64,000 bases of DNA from Arbacia lixula. Lineage: Eukaryota > Echinodermata > Echinoidea > Arbacioida > Arbaciidae. Location: positions 16,778,176-16,842,175 of the forward strand of contig OZ022589.1 in the NCBI GenBank assembly GCA_963669155.1, written 5' to 3'. Below are positions 1 through 14,400 of this stretch, piece after piece. Each line of letters starts with the position of its first letter. Position 1 is the stretch's first letter. The notes below the pieces were generated by a model that did no database searches, had not been told where the DNA came from, and was given only the letters and a program-made list of their open reading frames with translations. The position numbers and the translations under genes are program-made.

Positions 1-38
1 CAATACATACCATTGACTGTGCGTATATATACATCTGA

Positions 39-169
39 GCCCTGTTTTATTAAAGAGTTATGATTGATCGCAAGGTGACTTGCGATTTAAATCAGTCATA
101 ACTCTGTACATTAGAGAAAGGGGATTGGTGATCCATTCAGATTAATCGCAACACTTTATAAGACAGGGC
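39..169. mobile_element. Short inverted-repeat element, family 1 (GCCCTGTTTTATAAAG)
   Basis: The left end GCCCTGTTTTATTAAAGAG pairs with the right end CTTTATAAGACAGGGC. It is 131 bp with no coding capacity. A second copy is at 38147-38258. Half copies are at about 14047-14102 and 57778-57833. Confidence 0.75.
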
Positions 170-357
170 ACAAATTCTCCACGAGCCTCTACACTTTCTG
201 TTCTGGGTTTGTTCAGGGAAAGTCATCCTTAATATATATACAGACTACAGGTTGTATGTACAATGGCAAGACTACAACAAAAAGGAAATAGAATGTGTAA
301 TAAAAAGATTCCTGACTATATGTGTAGACTATATCTATTTCAATTTGGGGGTACAGG

Positions 358-525
358 GTGGTGTTTTACCAAGCTGTCCGTAAGATACGAACGACTTTAC
401 GAACGACTGGTGATCCCTTCTTGCGCTAAATGTGATATCATACTTTGTTCATTGAGAATCTGATTTAGCACAAGAAGGGATCACCAGTCGTTCGTAACTT
501 ATGAACAGCTTGGTGAAACACCCCA
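358..525. mobile_element. Palindromic element, family 2 (CACCAAGCTGTTCGTAA), short form
   Basis: A near-perfect palindrome: ACCAAGCTGTCCGTAAGA pairs with ACTTATGAACAGCTTGGT, and CTGGTGATCCCTTCTTG pairs with CAAGAAGGGATCACCAG. The ORF lying across it is a by-product. Confidence 0.78.
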
Positions 526-1993
526 CAGGGTTAAACAAAAACATTGGAAATAAGGTTTTTCATAATCATTTTAATTGTACAAAAGCATCAGCATGACATC
601 TTCAACCAGGAAGAATTCACTAATGCTTCTGTTTCTATGGTTACACTGTATATATATCAAACCCAGTTTTGTAACCATCTATCTGTGTACTGTGGTTACG
701 CAGAGCTGTGATATGCACTGTCGCGGTCTCTGTCTCTAGGCTACAGGAGCCACAAATCCCCAAACTCAACTCAAAATCTAGTGATCAATATAATTCAGCT
801 TACAGTAAGTCTCCAGCTCTAATATTGTGAGGAAAGTTCTTATACTGTATTTTATTTAATTTCCTGTGGTACTAATTTCCACATACCCCACATTTGAAAC
901 ACAAACCAGTGAAGTTCCATTTCCTCCCCCCTTCAGATACCGGTATCTCCTTGATCTAATCCATTCCCACTAACGGTTATAAATCACAAGTGCAACATTG
1001 AATCTAATATGAATATACACTAAATGGTTACCAGATGCACAATTACTATAACGTCTTGCAAATTGTGATGAAATTGAAAAAATTCTGTACATACATTAAA
1101 GGTTATTACTTCACTTACTAGACACAAAGTATTCATTTGCCATGCCATATTCCTATCTAGGCATAGTATAAAGCTTGAATTGTATCTCCAGGAAACTGTT
1201 GTTGCTGCCCTATATCATAAACTACAAGCATGCAAAATATTGTTGAAATATATGTTGAAATTCAGTTTAACATGAATGATGAATGCCAGAAATGTTTAGA
1301 TTTCTAAATTGTTCCTTTATATACATTGTCAACATCTAAGCAGATTCAAGCCCATGTGTATGTGTTTAGGACTTAAGGTACAATACAGACATTATTTACC
1401 AACAAAATTACAACACAACTATGCAGTTATTAGAAAGTATTCATTATGGTCTTAATCCCACTGTACAAAAGTAGAATTAAGAGAACAAAGGAAAAATAAA
1501 CAAATCAAACATGAAATATCAAAATAAATAATTGAACAATATATATGTACAGTATGTCTCAGTTCAAAAAATAACATTCATGTTTTTGTCTCAACATATG
1601 CATACTGGTAGTTGTGATGCTCTAAGACTATGCTCTAAACAATGCTTTCTTTCAAGCAACTGACTAAATATTGAAACATATAGTTAATGATATTCAAGCA
1701 AAGTGATGAGCCAAGAATAATGCCAGAAATTGCAATACTTCTGAGAGAATTTTTGAGTACCGGTAATGAATATTTCAGCAGCCTGACTTCTTCACTGCAC
1801 AACAAATATATTTTAAAGGGCACTGTAATTCATTTTTTTTCCTTTTCCGTGCAGAGATTTATTAGTATGCCAACTGCAAGTCTTGGAAAAAGGTGACGTC
1901 TTAATAAGTGATAACTTGAGAGTAAATATGATAAACCTAGAGTTGGCAAATTCCACCACATTCTTTCATGTTGAGTACAATTATATCATCATC

Positions 1994-2114
1994 ATTAGTG
2001 CCATTCTCATTGGGCTTAAAAAATCGCAAAGTTAGGGTGAAAGTTGCCAAATGGTTCTATTGTCCCTGTCCCCTAACTTCGTGATTTTTTAAGCCCAATT
2101 AGAATGGCACTAAT
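1994..2114. mobile_element. 121-bp element with 44-bp imperfect inverted termini
   Basis: ATTAGTGCCATTCTCATTGG and CCAATTAGAATGGCACTAAT, continuing inward through GCTTAAAAAATC and its complement to CTAACTT. Only about 30 bp separate the arms. Confidence 0.72.
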
Positions 2115-2228
2115 GAAGTGTTTTTTTCTCTCTGTTTCTACCTGAACATACACAGAGAGGTGCTTCAATTTACAACTACAGCGTGCTCGGTCCCAGAAAC
2201 TCTAGTCCTCAAACAAATAAACATACAT

Positions 2229-2447
2229 ATTACAGCTTTATAGCAGTATATTCAATACAGGTTATTCCCATTATTGGTAGTTATTCCTTTTTTTCTTTTC
2301 AGACTTCTAGAGACCAAGGAAGTCTGGTACTTACACAAATACATAAAGATACATCATTAAACAGCTTTGTAGTGGTATACTCAATACGGGTTATTCCCAA
2401 TATCGGTAGTTACTCCTGTCTTCCTTCAAGACGCCTCAAGACTTCTA
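2229..2447 (-). repeat. Tandem duplication at the RACGAP1 stop-codon edge
   Basis: Two units of about 100 bp, beginning near 2233 and 2352, share ACAGCTTT, the CAATAC(A/G)GGTTATTCCCA block and GGTAGTTA. The second unit runs into the exon at GACTTCTAGTGGAG, which holds the stop codon; the first carries GACTTCTAGAGAC in the same place. Confidence 0.6.
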
Positions 2448-5400
2448 GTGGAGAGTCGGCGAGGCGAAGAAGTGGGTGCCCTTCTTGCTCCGCTCACTCT
2501 TGCTGCCGAACCTGGAGAGAAGGAGGGAAGAGGAACATCAAGATTTAGTGAGATTAGATACAAGGTGTATGAGAGACGGGAGCAGAGAACATAGTACAGA
2601 GAGGCTCAGGGGGAATTAGCCCCCAAAATGCCAAAAAGAGCCCCTGTGCAAGACAAAAGTGCCCCTGTAAGAAATGACTTTTCCTCCAATGTTACAACAC
2701 AAAACAAACTTAACAAAGTTAATTTCATGATACCACTCTTGAAATGTATCCCTCGCAAATTTGTGAACTTTTTTTTTCCCCTGGAGGAGAGATGAGGAGC
2801 AGGAGAAAAGAGAAAATTTATCAGAAAAGAAGTAAGTTTAACCGGAAGAAAATGCATGAGGAGGAAAATAAGGAAATATGAGGAGGAAGAGAGAAAAGAA
2901 ATGAAGGATAATTATACTCGTCTATAATGTATGATTTATAATTCATGTTAATATATGGGCAATATTTTTGGAATAAATATACCAATATACCTTCATGTTG
3001 CACCGTCAAAACTGCTAAGTGAAAGAAACTTTCATGCTTCTTTCAAACAAGTTCAACGCCATTGTTTAGTGTTGATGATTAGTTACTTTTGAAAAAATAA
3101 AAACATGTAATAAAAATTGTATTTCTATGTCGATCAAGAGAGAAATGGATAACAAAGTACCCGGTAAAGTGATTACTGATGTTCATGAACGAAAATGACT
3201 ATCATAACAGCACAGCACAAAAACACACAACAAATAACATGATACAATGTTCATACACCGTATGTTACTGTGTTTACATGTGTGGAAAACAAGAGATTCT
3301 GAAACACTGCAGACAAAATTAACTAGAGAAAGGGGAGGAAAAAGTATTATAAACATTCTTGGTTTGAAGCATACTGCATGTAGTTATTGTTGTCATGGTA
3401 ATAACATTTATGAATTGATTATGGGGTTTTAATAAAATCAGAGATCACCTATATATGACCTGAAAATACTTTAGAGAAATGTTAGAGGCGTTGATGCAAA
3501 GCAGAAAATAAACAGAGTGCAAGTTGATGTCAATCTAGTGTGAAAAAGGCTTATAAAAATCAAACTTGAAATGATGTTAACCTTGACAAAAAAGTTACAA
3601 ACATTAATCCAAAGCAGAATGGACAGGGATCTTACTGCGGTGTTTCAGTAATTACCACCTAGTGGAAAAAAAGCCTTTAACAAATGATTCAAATCATGCT
3701 AGCATTGATCAAAATGTTTCAACATCAAATCAAAGCAGAAAAGAAGACAGTGCAAATCGCTACAAATATTTCACCCTAGTTCGAAAAATTTTGAACCGTA
3801 AACTTGATATCCTGCTAAACACAGAACAAACAAATATTGAAAATTGGAGGGGCATTCCAGTATTTACAACCTAGTGAGAAAGCTTTTAATATTATAAAAA
3901 CTTGCAATCAAATTTTGTTGATGTGAAGCAGAAAACAAGTGCAAAATCTATATTCCACCCCAGTTTGAAAACTTTGAACAGTAAACATTCTAAAGCAAAG
4001 CAAAAAAGAAGTGAAAATTAATGTAGCATCCCATTAATTTGCAACTAGTGTGACCAACTTTTAACACTTATTAAAACTTGAAATGAAATGTTGCAACATC
4101 ACTGAACCGCAGAAAAGAAGTGAAAAACGCTATCCATATTTCACTCTGGTAGGAACAGCTTTGAACAGTAACTTTGACATCCTGCTAAAGCACAGCAAAA
4201 AGAATAGATTCATGACGTACTCCATTGGTTACCTGTTAGTATTAAACACTTTTAAAGCTGGTTAAAACTTATAAAAAAAATGTTGCAACATGGATGCAAA
4301 GCAAGCAAAAAAGTGTAATATGTCATCAAATGTGCAATGATTATTTCAACCTAGCGTTAAGAAATTTTGACCAGCAAACTTGATATCACATCATGCCAAA
4401 GCAAAGCTGCACAAGGAGAGGGAAGTGGTGTGGCATTCCAGAAGTTCCATTCTAAGTATGCCAAACTATCCAACGTCACTCAAAGCACACTGTAAAATCA
4501 TGCCACTAGAAACAGACCTTGGTGTGTATCTGGAGCTGCGAGCTGATCTACTGCCCATGCTGTCAGGGGATGGGTGGGAGGGGGTTTGTGGATATAAACA
4601 AAATGTACAGACACCATGGAATGAGTGAGAGATTGTGATTATGTTGATGAAGAAGATAATATACATGTAGGAGCCCAGGGTGGCTTAGCCCCTGCAATAC
4701 ACAAAACAAAAATACCCCATCGATAACAAGAAAAAAAACTCTATCAACTCCTCCTAAGGAAAAATGCACAACATGGTTTAGTCAGCGTGTTCTTTTCATA
4801 GCATCGGGATGAGAGGGGGGGGGGGGGGGGTTCACCAAGCTGTTCGTAAGCTACGGACTTTACACATGACTAATAACCTGTCCTCGTGCTAAATCAGATA
4901 CCTTGATTGTTCCTGTTTTAAAATAGTGAAGGTTAATTTTTAACAATCCAAATCAATTTTTAAACATCATAAACTTTGTATTCTGACGCTTGTTAGCAAC
5001 AAGAATTTTAATACGCAAACATCAGATTTCAACTTTAGCTGATGGGAATCAAAATCATTGAGAACCTGGTTTAGCACAAGAACAGGTCACCAGTTGTGGG
5101 TAAAATCGTTCAAAGCTAACAAACAGCTAGGTGAAACACCTCCCAGGGTCTTTTATTTTCTTTTACCTTGATAGAGATACAGAGACAGAATAGAAAGGGT
5201 GAGAAATGGTTGTGAAGGGTGATGTTAATTATGTGGTAATGGGGAAGTTTCAGATTGTATAAACTAGTATATCGAGTTGGGGCAGGTGATTATATCACAT
5301 GGACAACTGAATGTTATGTTATGAATTTGCTTGACTGGGCCAGCGAAATGATTTAGACTCCAAAACTCTGACATCATGTACGATATTCATTTTCTTTTCC

Positions 5401-8400
5401 ATATGAATAGATAGCCGCTGAGAAAGTCACTCTTTATGCAAATGCAAAAATGCTGCTTTATGCATTTCTGCGTATCAGATGTGCCAAAATGTCTCACATA
5501 ACAAGTTAACAGATCTCAGCTTAAAAAAGTGTGAGATACGAGTACCACATGGTCAGATCGTATTGCATGCACATCCGATTGCGAAGTTTATTAGGAGCAA
5601 ATTAGAACTGGAATACAAGTGCATTAAGTTGTTCCGTTGAGAGGACTTCCACGGATAACACATACTGGATACAAAATAAACTACATGTACAGTCACAATG
5701 GTGACATACAGACAACAACCAGACAAACACAAACATGTACGGTAGACAAGTTAAGGAAGATTAACATGGACGCAGCAACAAAGAGGAGAGAGAGGCCAGG
5801 TTAGAAATAAGCACAAACAAATCAAAAGTAACAAAAACATCACAATGCAGACAACGAATAACATTCATCTGTCGGTATCTGCAGCGTTATAATGTGACAT
5901 CACATACATGTACATACATCACAACCACAAAGGAACACATGACAACCTCCCCTTTAGAATATTTAGCACTTGATGAATTGTCAGTCATGACGAGAACAAC
6001 GCCGTAATCATTGAATGTAAACACACCTTGATGGGGTCATACTAATGCCCGTCCTTTTGGTAGTAGTACTGGTAATTGGTTTCTTCAGACTGATGACGAG
6101 AGAAACCAAATCAGTAGTGGAATAAATAAATGAGCCAGAGGGCTATTTAGCCTCCTCAAAGGAAGCAAAACACTACGTACATTATTTGCAACTGATAATT
6201 TGAAGAAAATTACAGTACTTATATGCATATAATTTTTTTTCCTAAGTTACAATGCAAATGAAACAAACAAGAAGGCGAAGAATAATGAACAGGGATTGGG
6301 TTGGGGCAGGTTTTATACCAGAGAAATAGGAAAGAGCACGTAGAATGAAGGAACTAAAGTACACCGTGATGCATGAGCACATATCCATATTAGGATATGA
6401 CAGATAGCAATGACATGTTTGCAATACCTAAATCACCTAGATAAAGTAATTTCATGGCCAAGTGGTAAAATGCCCTAAAATCTAAAAGTGTATAACGATC
6501 TATTTCAAATAGGTATCTATTGCTATAAGAACATAGCATGTTTACATGTATGTTTCTGATGGAACAAATATTCTATTTAGCTGACAATTATGCATCCAGT
6601 TGTATATAGATAGGTATGCATCAGAGGATGCAAAGTGATGAAAGTCCATGTAAATTTGTATACTCACAGACCGACAAAACATAATGGGTAGAGAGCACTT
6701 CGGTGATTAAATAAATTAGGATGTAAGTTTTTATATATATAGGCTGTATCTAATATATAGGATGCATATAATAACAGAGAGTTATGGCACTCCATGATCA
6801 CCTGCATCAGACTATGGCACTTAGATAGAGATTAATCAGCATAGAAAATATGGGGCGGTTATATAATCCCATTACCAGAATGATCAGCCAAATTTGGCGT
6901 GGAAGTACTGAAATATGGAATGTCACCGAATCCTTTATCTTTTGAAAATATCTGACACATTTGTATGCTGCATTGCTGCTAATGACGTATGGTGAACCAT
7001 TATGTCTGGGTACTGTATTTACACCCAGGGTGACAGAACTTCAGTGAAATTCCATGTTTTGTATGACTGACCAGAAAGGAAACCTTGATAATAACCAACC
7101 TTGATGTGATGCTAGAAGCCTTGGTCGATTTCTTCATACTAAAGGTCAAATGACAGAAATGTGCAACAATCAAGTACTGGCGTACCATTCTAAGGAAGAA
7201 TGGACATCTACTCCTGTCATCAATTCAAGTTCATTGTAGCAATCAATGTGTTCCTTTCCTTTTCCAAACCTCTTCTACACAAAAGTGAAGAGCTGTGAGC
7301 AACCGTCCTAGACTCAAAACTACACCTTCAACCTACGTCTTTGAAGAAATGTCGCCTGGAGCAAATGTTGGACAACCTACGCAAGTTAAAGTATCTAAAA
7401 GTGTTACCATCCAATTAACAATGTACACCCATCTACAGTGAAAATGTAACACATATTGATGGTGGGTGGGCCTACATTTCAACACACTGAATTGTAAGAG
7501 TATGCATTCTGCACAACCCCTTTTCTCTTCCCAAACATTGAGTTTCCAAGCATAGATAGATACAAATTGGAGGTTGGGCAAACTCTCAATACAGTGCCTT
7601 GAAAAGAATATAAAAATACAAGCCCCATTTTGTTCCGCACATTTCAAAAGGCCACAAAAGAACAAAAGACTGGATAATCTTACAGCATGGCTACAACAAA
7701 GATGGCAGATAAGAAAGCAGTCACAACATGCATCAGGTTAGTCACGTAACAGAGGAATCATTTTCAGATGCCTTGTTCATTGTACAACCAGGATCCAGTT
7801 GTATGTATATATATATTCAATTGTTGTAACTTACCATTAATGGTAACTACCATGGTAGCAGCCAATGAGCTGTCACCTTTACTGCTGTTGCTATGGCAGT
7901 TACCATCCATGATAATAGTTACAATAGTTGAAAATGGTATGCAACATGGTTCAGGGCATGAAAATCCAGTCAAACTGAACCAGTTTACATGTAAAACAAA
8001 CACTGGATAATTGGCAAAAGACAATGTGCCAGGTCTTCGATTGAGGACTGGCATCCCTGAGTAGCAAAGTACAGTCAAACCTGTCTATAAAGACCACCTC
8101 AAATGCAACATGTCTTTTATGACCAGGGCACACACTTCCAGTCAAATTGAACCAGTTTACATGTAAATCAAACACTGAATAATTGGCAAAAGACAATGTG
8201 ACAGGTCTTGGATTGAGGACTGGCATCCCTGAGTAGCAAAATACAGTCAAACCTGTCTATAAAGACCACCTCAAAAGCAACATGTCTTTTATGACCAGGT
8301 GGGTGTTTCACCGAGCTGTTCGTAAGTTACGAACGACTTTACGAGCGACTGGTGATCCCTTCTTGTGCTAAATGCGATACCACGCTTTGTTCATTGAGAA

Positions 8401-11400
8401 TCTGATTTAGCACAAGAAGGGATCACCAGTCGCTCGTAAAGTCGTTCGTAACTTACGAACAGCTTGGTGAAACACCCCCCAGGGCAGGCACTTTCAGTCA
8501 AATTGAACCAGTTTACAGGTAAAGACTGGATAATGGGCAAAATACAGTCATACCTGTCCATACAGACCACCTCAAAGGAAACAGATGTCTTTGAGGACAT
8601 GTGGTCTTTGTAGACGGGTGCAATTAGGGAAGGGGATTTAAGTAAGTGGTCTGAATAGACAGATATCCTTGTTAGAGTGTGGTCCCTATAGACAGATATC
8701 TTTCAAGACAGTCTTTATAGACAGTGGTCTCTAAAGTCAAAGGTCTTTACAAAGAGTGGTCTCTATAGATAGTGGTCTTTATAGACAGTGGCCTCTGTAG
8801 ACACATCTCACTGTAATGTATTCATTGCAGTTCTATAAGCACCTACCTGGGAGTGAGGGAGGACTTGCCCAGGAGGGACTTGGCCTTCCCCAGACTGCTG
8901 TTAGAGGGCGTCTTGCTGGGGGTCTTCCCTGGGGTGCGTACCGACCCCAGCATGCTGGTGTACGCTACAAGGGAATCAAACAACCAGAATTGGGTCATAA
9001 AATAACTTTTTTGCAAAAAAAAAATATATCTATTGCATTTGAATCACAATTTTTGAGTATTGAGTAATTAAATAACAAATCCTCAAAATGTTCGGCCCGA
9101 ACATTTTGAGGATTTAATCATTAATTACTCCATATGTGGATCATTTGAGGGCAAATAACTTTCAGCAAGCTTCTAAAATAGACAATACATGAATTTAAGA
9201 ACATTGGCAAGAGGATTGCTAACAATTACATTTTGAAGGCTTTTTTGCCTTCCCAGTACAATATATGCCCTTTACTTGCGCCCTATTTTGATTTGAAATT
9301 GATTCATTGCCTATCGTATATTGTCCATACAGCATATTACCCTTTGTTTTACAAGGATATATCGCCAGATTCCATCTGGCCTTCCCAGCTTACCTTGCTG
9401 GCCTGGGGTGGCTGGGGTCCTGGCGTTGTGGTTGGTGAGGATGTGGGTGTTATTCTCAACGTTCTCAATGTCCACGTTGATGAACGCGTTCCAGAAGTCT
9501 GAGGGCAGGGACATCAGTCTCTCAATCACCTGGGGTATCACAAGAAATTCACCAACACAAAAATCAACAATCGGTGGATGAGCATCAAGCAGTATGGAGC
9601 ACTCACTAGAAAAGCTCAAGGCTGAGAAGCCCGGAGGACTATTGCAGACTATCTTCACCCAGAAGACGGCACATAACGATGACATATAATCTGTTTTGCT
9701 GTTACTCTACATATCAATAAGATTGATTGATTAATCTATTAAGCAGAGAAAAAAGGATGACCGTGCAGGGACTTGGACCCGCGTTTTCTGCTCGCCAGGC
9801 AGGTATCCACCAGGCTACCAGAAGGCTGCTCTTCTCTTGCTTATTTGTATTCATGAGTCCACAGTACATGACCATGCTTGTGCACAGAGCTCTTGCCAGT
9901 GCTGATTTCATATGCACACTGTGTCAGCAACATACAGCAGTGTGCACATATCACACAATTTCAAAATCAGCCCTGTCTGCCCCAACAAGTCTTTTAAAGC
10001 ATGCGCGAAACTACATGTCCAGTTTGTATATAATTCGCTCCGAGAAATGTGGCTTGTAATAGAGATTATTAGTTTACTGTATGGAATCCTTGAAGAGAGG
10101 CCTGACATTTATATTATATTCATATTTATATTATCAAATATAGATTGGATGTGAATTGACATATGCTGCACTCACCCTTGGTTGAACCTTGGTGTCACTC
10201 AGCATCTGCATGGGGTCTGGGTCAGGGGTGCCGTGGCCTACGAGGGTAGGGCCAAACACACGGGCGAGGTTGTTCACAGGCATCTTGCACTCTGGGCTCT
10301 CTGACACCCTGAAGATATAGAATGGTGTGAGGGAGAGGAATTATAACATGAAAACACAAAGATCATTAGATGTGATGATACTTAGAGCAACAATAAACCA
10401 CAGCAAGAAAGAAGCATTAGAAGAAATAACATGAGCAGGAGAGAGAAGATATATGAAGGAAGAGACAATGGTAGGACCCAAACCCCAAGCAATGTTGTTG
10501 TCATCTTGCACTCAGGGCTCTCAGATACCCTGACAAGGGAGAGGAAGCATAATCTTATCATTACAATGCTAACAGTGATGAGGAACAAGAGGGCAGATGG
10601 TGAAGGAGGAGGGAAGGAGGGAGAAAAAGTGGGGCATGAAGAGGAGAGAAAAGAAAATGACGGAGGAAGTAGGAGGAGAGGGACAAGCATGAAGGTAGTG
10701 AATGTTGAGGAGGAAGATGAAGGATAGAAGGAAGGAAAAGAGGATGAGGAAAATGAAGTGATGATTGAAGAGATGAGGATGAGGATGAAAAAAAGTACTA
10801 GACAAAGGAAAGAAGAGAAGGAAAGGAAGACAAGGGGAGCAATAGAAAATTGGAAAGAGCAAGATGACTAAGAAAAGAAGGAGATGCAAATACAATGCAA
10901 AGAAGAGAAGACGAGGAAGGGAAGAAAAGGCAAAGGAGAAGGACAATGAGGCAGAGGAGACTTGGGGCCTGCTATCTTACCTCTGGAGATGAGTGATGAT
11001 GTACGCCAGGGTGTCTCTGTTGGCTTGCGGCAACTCACTCACTGCTTGGTACATGGACGTGGTGCTCTCATCCACATCATTGATTTCTGCAGTGGGAGGG
11101 AGATCAATAACACAAGATAAATACAGTGAAAGCCAAACATTAGTACGGATGTACAGGCCACCACAGACGAAACGATTTTGCCATGATTCTGTGTCGTCAG
11201 TCTTGCACAAATCCAATGACCGGGTCCTGCGATTTGGTCAGGCACATAGTTGTACCACTGATCGGATTGTGTTCTCAGGGGTGGCTTTGAGTTACAGGGA
11301 CTGGAAATGAAGTAAAACAAAACTTTCACATGCAAAAGCCAGGTTCTGACTTTTGGTTTCTGCATGGAACCGAACATGTCTGATGTTATCACTCCCATTG

Positions 11401-14400
11401 TCAGATAATTGAAACCTGTTAAAAAGAGTACTCAAGGGAGACATGAAATATTGTCTAAATAAGCAGGTGTTCTTTATGTACGGGTAGCCTTTAATACACA
11501 TTTCAATGAGACACATTGTAAAAGGTTTCGACAAAATTTGGTCTTCATTGACAGGGGCTCGTTATGTACAGGGTCTCTTTAAAACCAATTTCAATGAGCA
11601 ACTTTCTCCAAGGGATACCAAAAATGTGGTCTTTACAGACAGAAGTGCCATTCAATACAGGGGGCTGTTTCACCAAGCTGTTCGTAAGTTACGAATGACT
11701 TTACGAACGACTGGTGATCCCTTCTTGTGCTAAATTCGAGACTTCACTTTGGTCATTGAGAATCTGATTTAGCACAAGAAGGGATAACCACTCTTTTATA
11801 AAGTCGTTTATAACTTACAAACAGCTTGGTGAAACACCCCCAGGTTGTACTGCATCATATTGACCTCAAGAAATGATGCTGTTCCCTATCTGCAAACCTT
11901 GCATGCATGGCCACTTACCTGCAGCCTTGATGAAAGCCTCATGGAGGTCAAAGGTCACAAGAGGCTCCGGAAGCGAACGGAAGAAGTCCTTGAGCGCCCC
12001 GCACACACAGTGGATGTCTCGCACCTTCTCCTGCGATCAATCAACCAAGAAAGAAGTTCTTTTTTTTGTGGGGGATACTTTTCAAATTTGATGTAATGAA
12101 ACAAATGTGAAGAGCTGTTTTGCATTTTGCCATATGTTTGAGGAAAAATACTTTTTTTCACAAAGGCTCTTTTGTTATTTGGGGGAGTCTCTGTAATTTT
12201 CTCACCGGATCAAAACATGTTAGTGGTGGTGTGCACTTTATGCACAATATTACCCAATTCTCTCAAATGGAATACTACCCCAACTTGATTGCAACAAATT
12301 TCCTTGGAGTCTTTTCTTCTATGATTATACTGCACCTTATACTTACACCTTCAAGCTTTACCAGCAGGTCGTAGGACTGCACAAGAGAAACATAATCTTC
12401 AAGAGCATGTTGCATGAACTAACTTTTCTAGACACTCAAATCCTAATAAGGCAAATACGGTCAGAGGGATTTATCCCAAAACATAACAATTTTGGCCGCT
12501 TTGTGGAGGAGGCATCAACACATTCGATAAGACCCACAATTTCACTAGCTTTTCCAGACACTCAAAGCATAGTCAGGAAAATAGGGAGAGACGGATTTAC
12601 CCCAAAACATAATAATTCTGGCCACTTTGTGGAGGAGGCATAAACACATTTGACCCACAGGTCAAAAGTGAAAGGTGAGAGGTCAAATAAGACATACCAG
12701 GTGAGCATCATTCTTGAGGATGAGCTTCTCCTTGAGATCCTTGACCTCTCGCTCGGAGCCAGAGATGCGGTAGAGCCCCTCCTCCACCATGCCTCGCATC
12801 TCAATCTGGGTCACGCACTGCACCTGTAATAGCCATCGCAAAGAAGCGGGTTAACATTAGATTGCGCCGTGAATATCGTTCCAGCTTTCACCCCTGGCAA
12901 CACTCTCCCAAAGCCACTTTTTTTTCACATTTTCCCGTATTCAGAACAGAGATTTAATGCAAAAAGTGTACTAAACCTGGACTAACTTTATGGGAAGCCA
13001 AATAAAACAATATGAAACGTTGTTATTCTTTCAATATCATTGATTTTGTCCCCAGCATCACTATGGTATATTGATTTTGTTCACATAACAATTACAGCAA
13101 ATAATTGAGATCACCCGCTCTTGTGATTCTGTAATGAAAATAAACAATTTTGTAACGGCACCAGGTTTCATTTTGTGCCCCCTAAACTTAGTCTATGCTT
13201 AGTATGTGGTCAAAGTCAAATCACTGTTGTGAAAATAGGAGAATATCAATAAGCTATTACATAACCAATTGTCAAATCGTACTCACCACGAGGGAGGGGA
13301 TGTAGGGGGGATTGGAGGGCACAAACTCATCTAGAGCTGAGGCCCGGGCTTTGTTTGGTGTTCCTCCTGTCGGCACGCAAGGCACGGCAGCATTATCCTT
13401 GCAGTCTGGATGACAGACTAGTCTGCAGTCTGAACCGAGATACAGACACAACACACATGGTAATACTTCATAATATATCAATATCTTCACTTTATATGAA
13501 TAGTTCTCACTTTCTCACTCCTTTCAGAGTTAAGATGACAAGCTGGAAGGAGAATTTTGTATTTGCTAAAGAGCAAGGAAAAGAAAAGGTACGATGACAT
13601 TGAGAAAATTATGTTTCAAAGGAACTCTTAAAATCAGATTGCTGTAAGTTAAACCTAATGTTCTTCAGTATTGACCTACTCCGAACAGGATTAACAAGAT
13701 ATACACAGAAAAAAAATATGCCAGAGAGAAATCCTGATGTCTAATGTATTCACTCACCTTTGCATTTCAGAGCGTATTTGCCAAACTTGATGCGTTTCCC
13801 ACACTGGTCAAGAAAAAAAAAATAGAAATCATATTAGCATTCATGGACAGAGCAGAATACAGACTACATAAAGGAAGGATACAAAAATTCAAGCCTGCTT
13901 TATTTTGCACTGAGTTCAATAACCAAAGAAAATCCAAGTTGAACTGTCAAATAAGAAATATAAACCCTGGGCCAAGTCTAAGAAGAAATTCATCACAACA
14001 TGCCTCGCAAGTGACATAAAACCGTAGCTATGTACTTTAGAGAAACGAAATTGGACTTGCGACTGATTCAGATCAAGTGCAACTTTTACAAGACAGGGCC
14101 CTGATGTAATGAAACAGACACACTGTCCCATGCTGTGCACTATGAGTATTCCCCCCCCCCCCCCACCCAGGATCTTTTTTTCCTTTTGGTGTATAAACTG
14201 ATTCCTTCATATTTTCTTTCCACTGATACAGAGGGAACGGAAGGAAAAAAAAGGAAAAAGGGGTGGAGGGGGGATATGGGTGTCATACCGGGTCACATGA
14301 CTCTGGCTTGATGACCGTCTTGGTGCAGAAGGTATGGATCTTGGCACGTCGGTTGCCGGGGGTGTTCCTCAGCTGGATGGGCGACATCCACAGGAACTCC

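Larger units (their letters stand above)
1..2444. other. Region downstream of the RACGAP1 stop codon
   Basis: Presumably the 3' UTR, then intergenic DNA. It holds the inverted-repeat elements at 39-169, 358-525 and 1994-2114 and a diverged copy of the intron 2 repeat at about 690-900. One possible minus-strand AATAAA is at 1856-1861. No coding sequence is supported. Confidence 0.5.

Noticed and set aside
9749..9840. Functional tRNA gene (anticodon GGC-like)
   Set aside because: A and B boxes are present but there is no acceptor stem and the T loop is atypical; kept only as a tRNA-like repeat.
10569..10946. Minus-strand ORF of 125 aa, rich in Leu, Phe and Pro
   Set aside because: Translation of the purine-rich tract in intron 13; low complexity and inside a defined gene.
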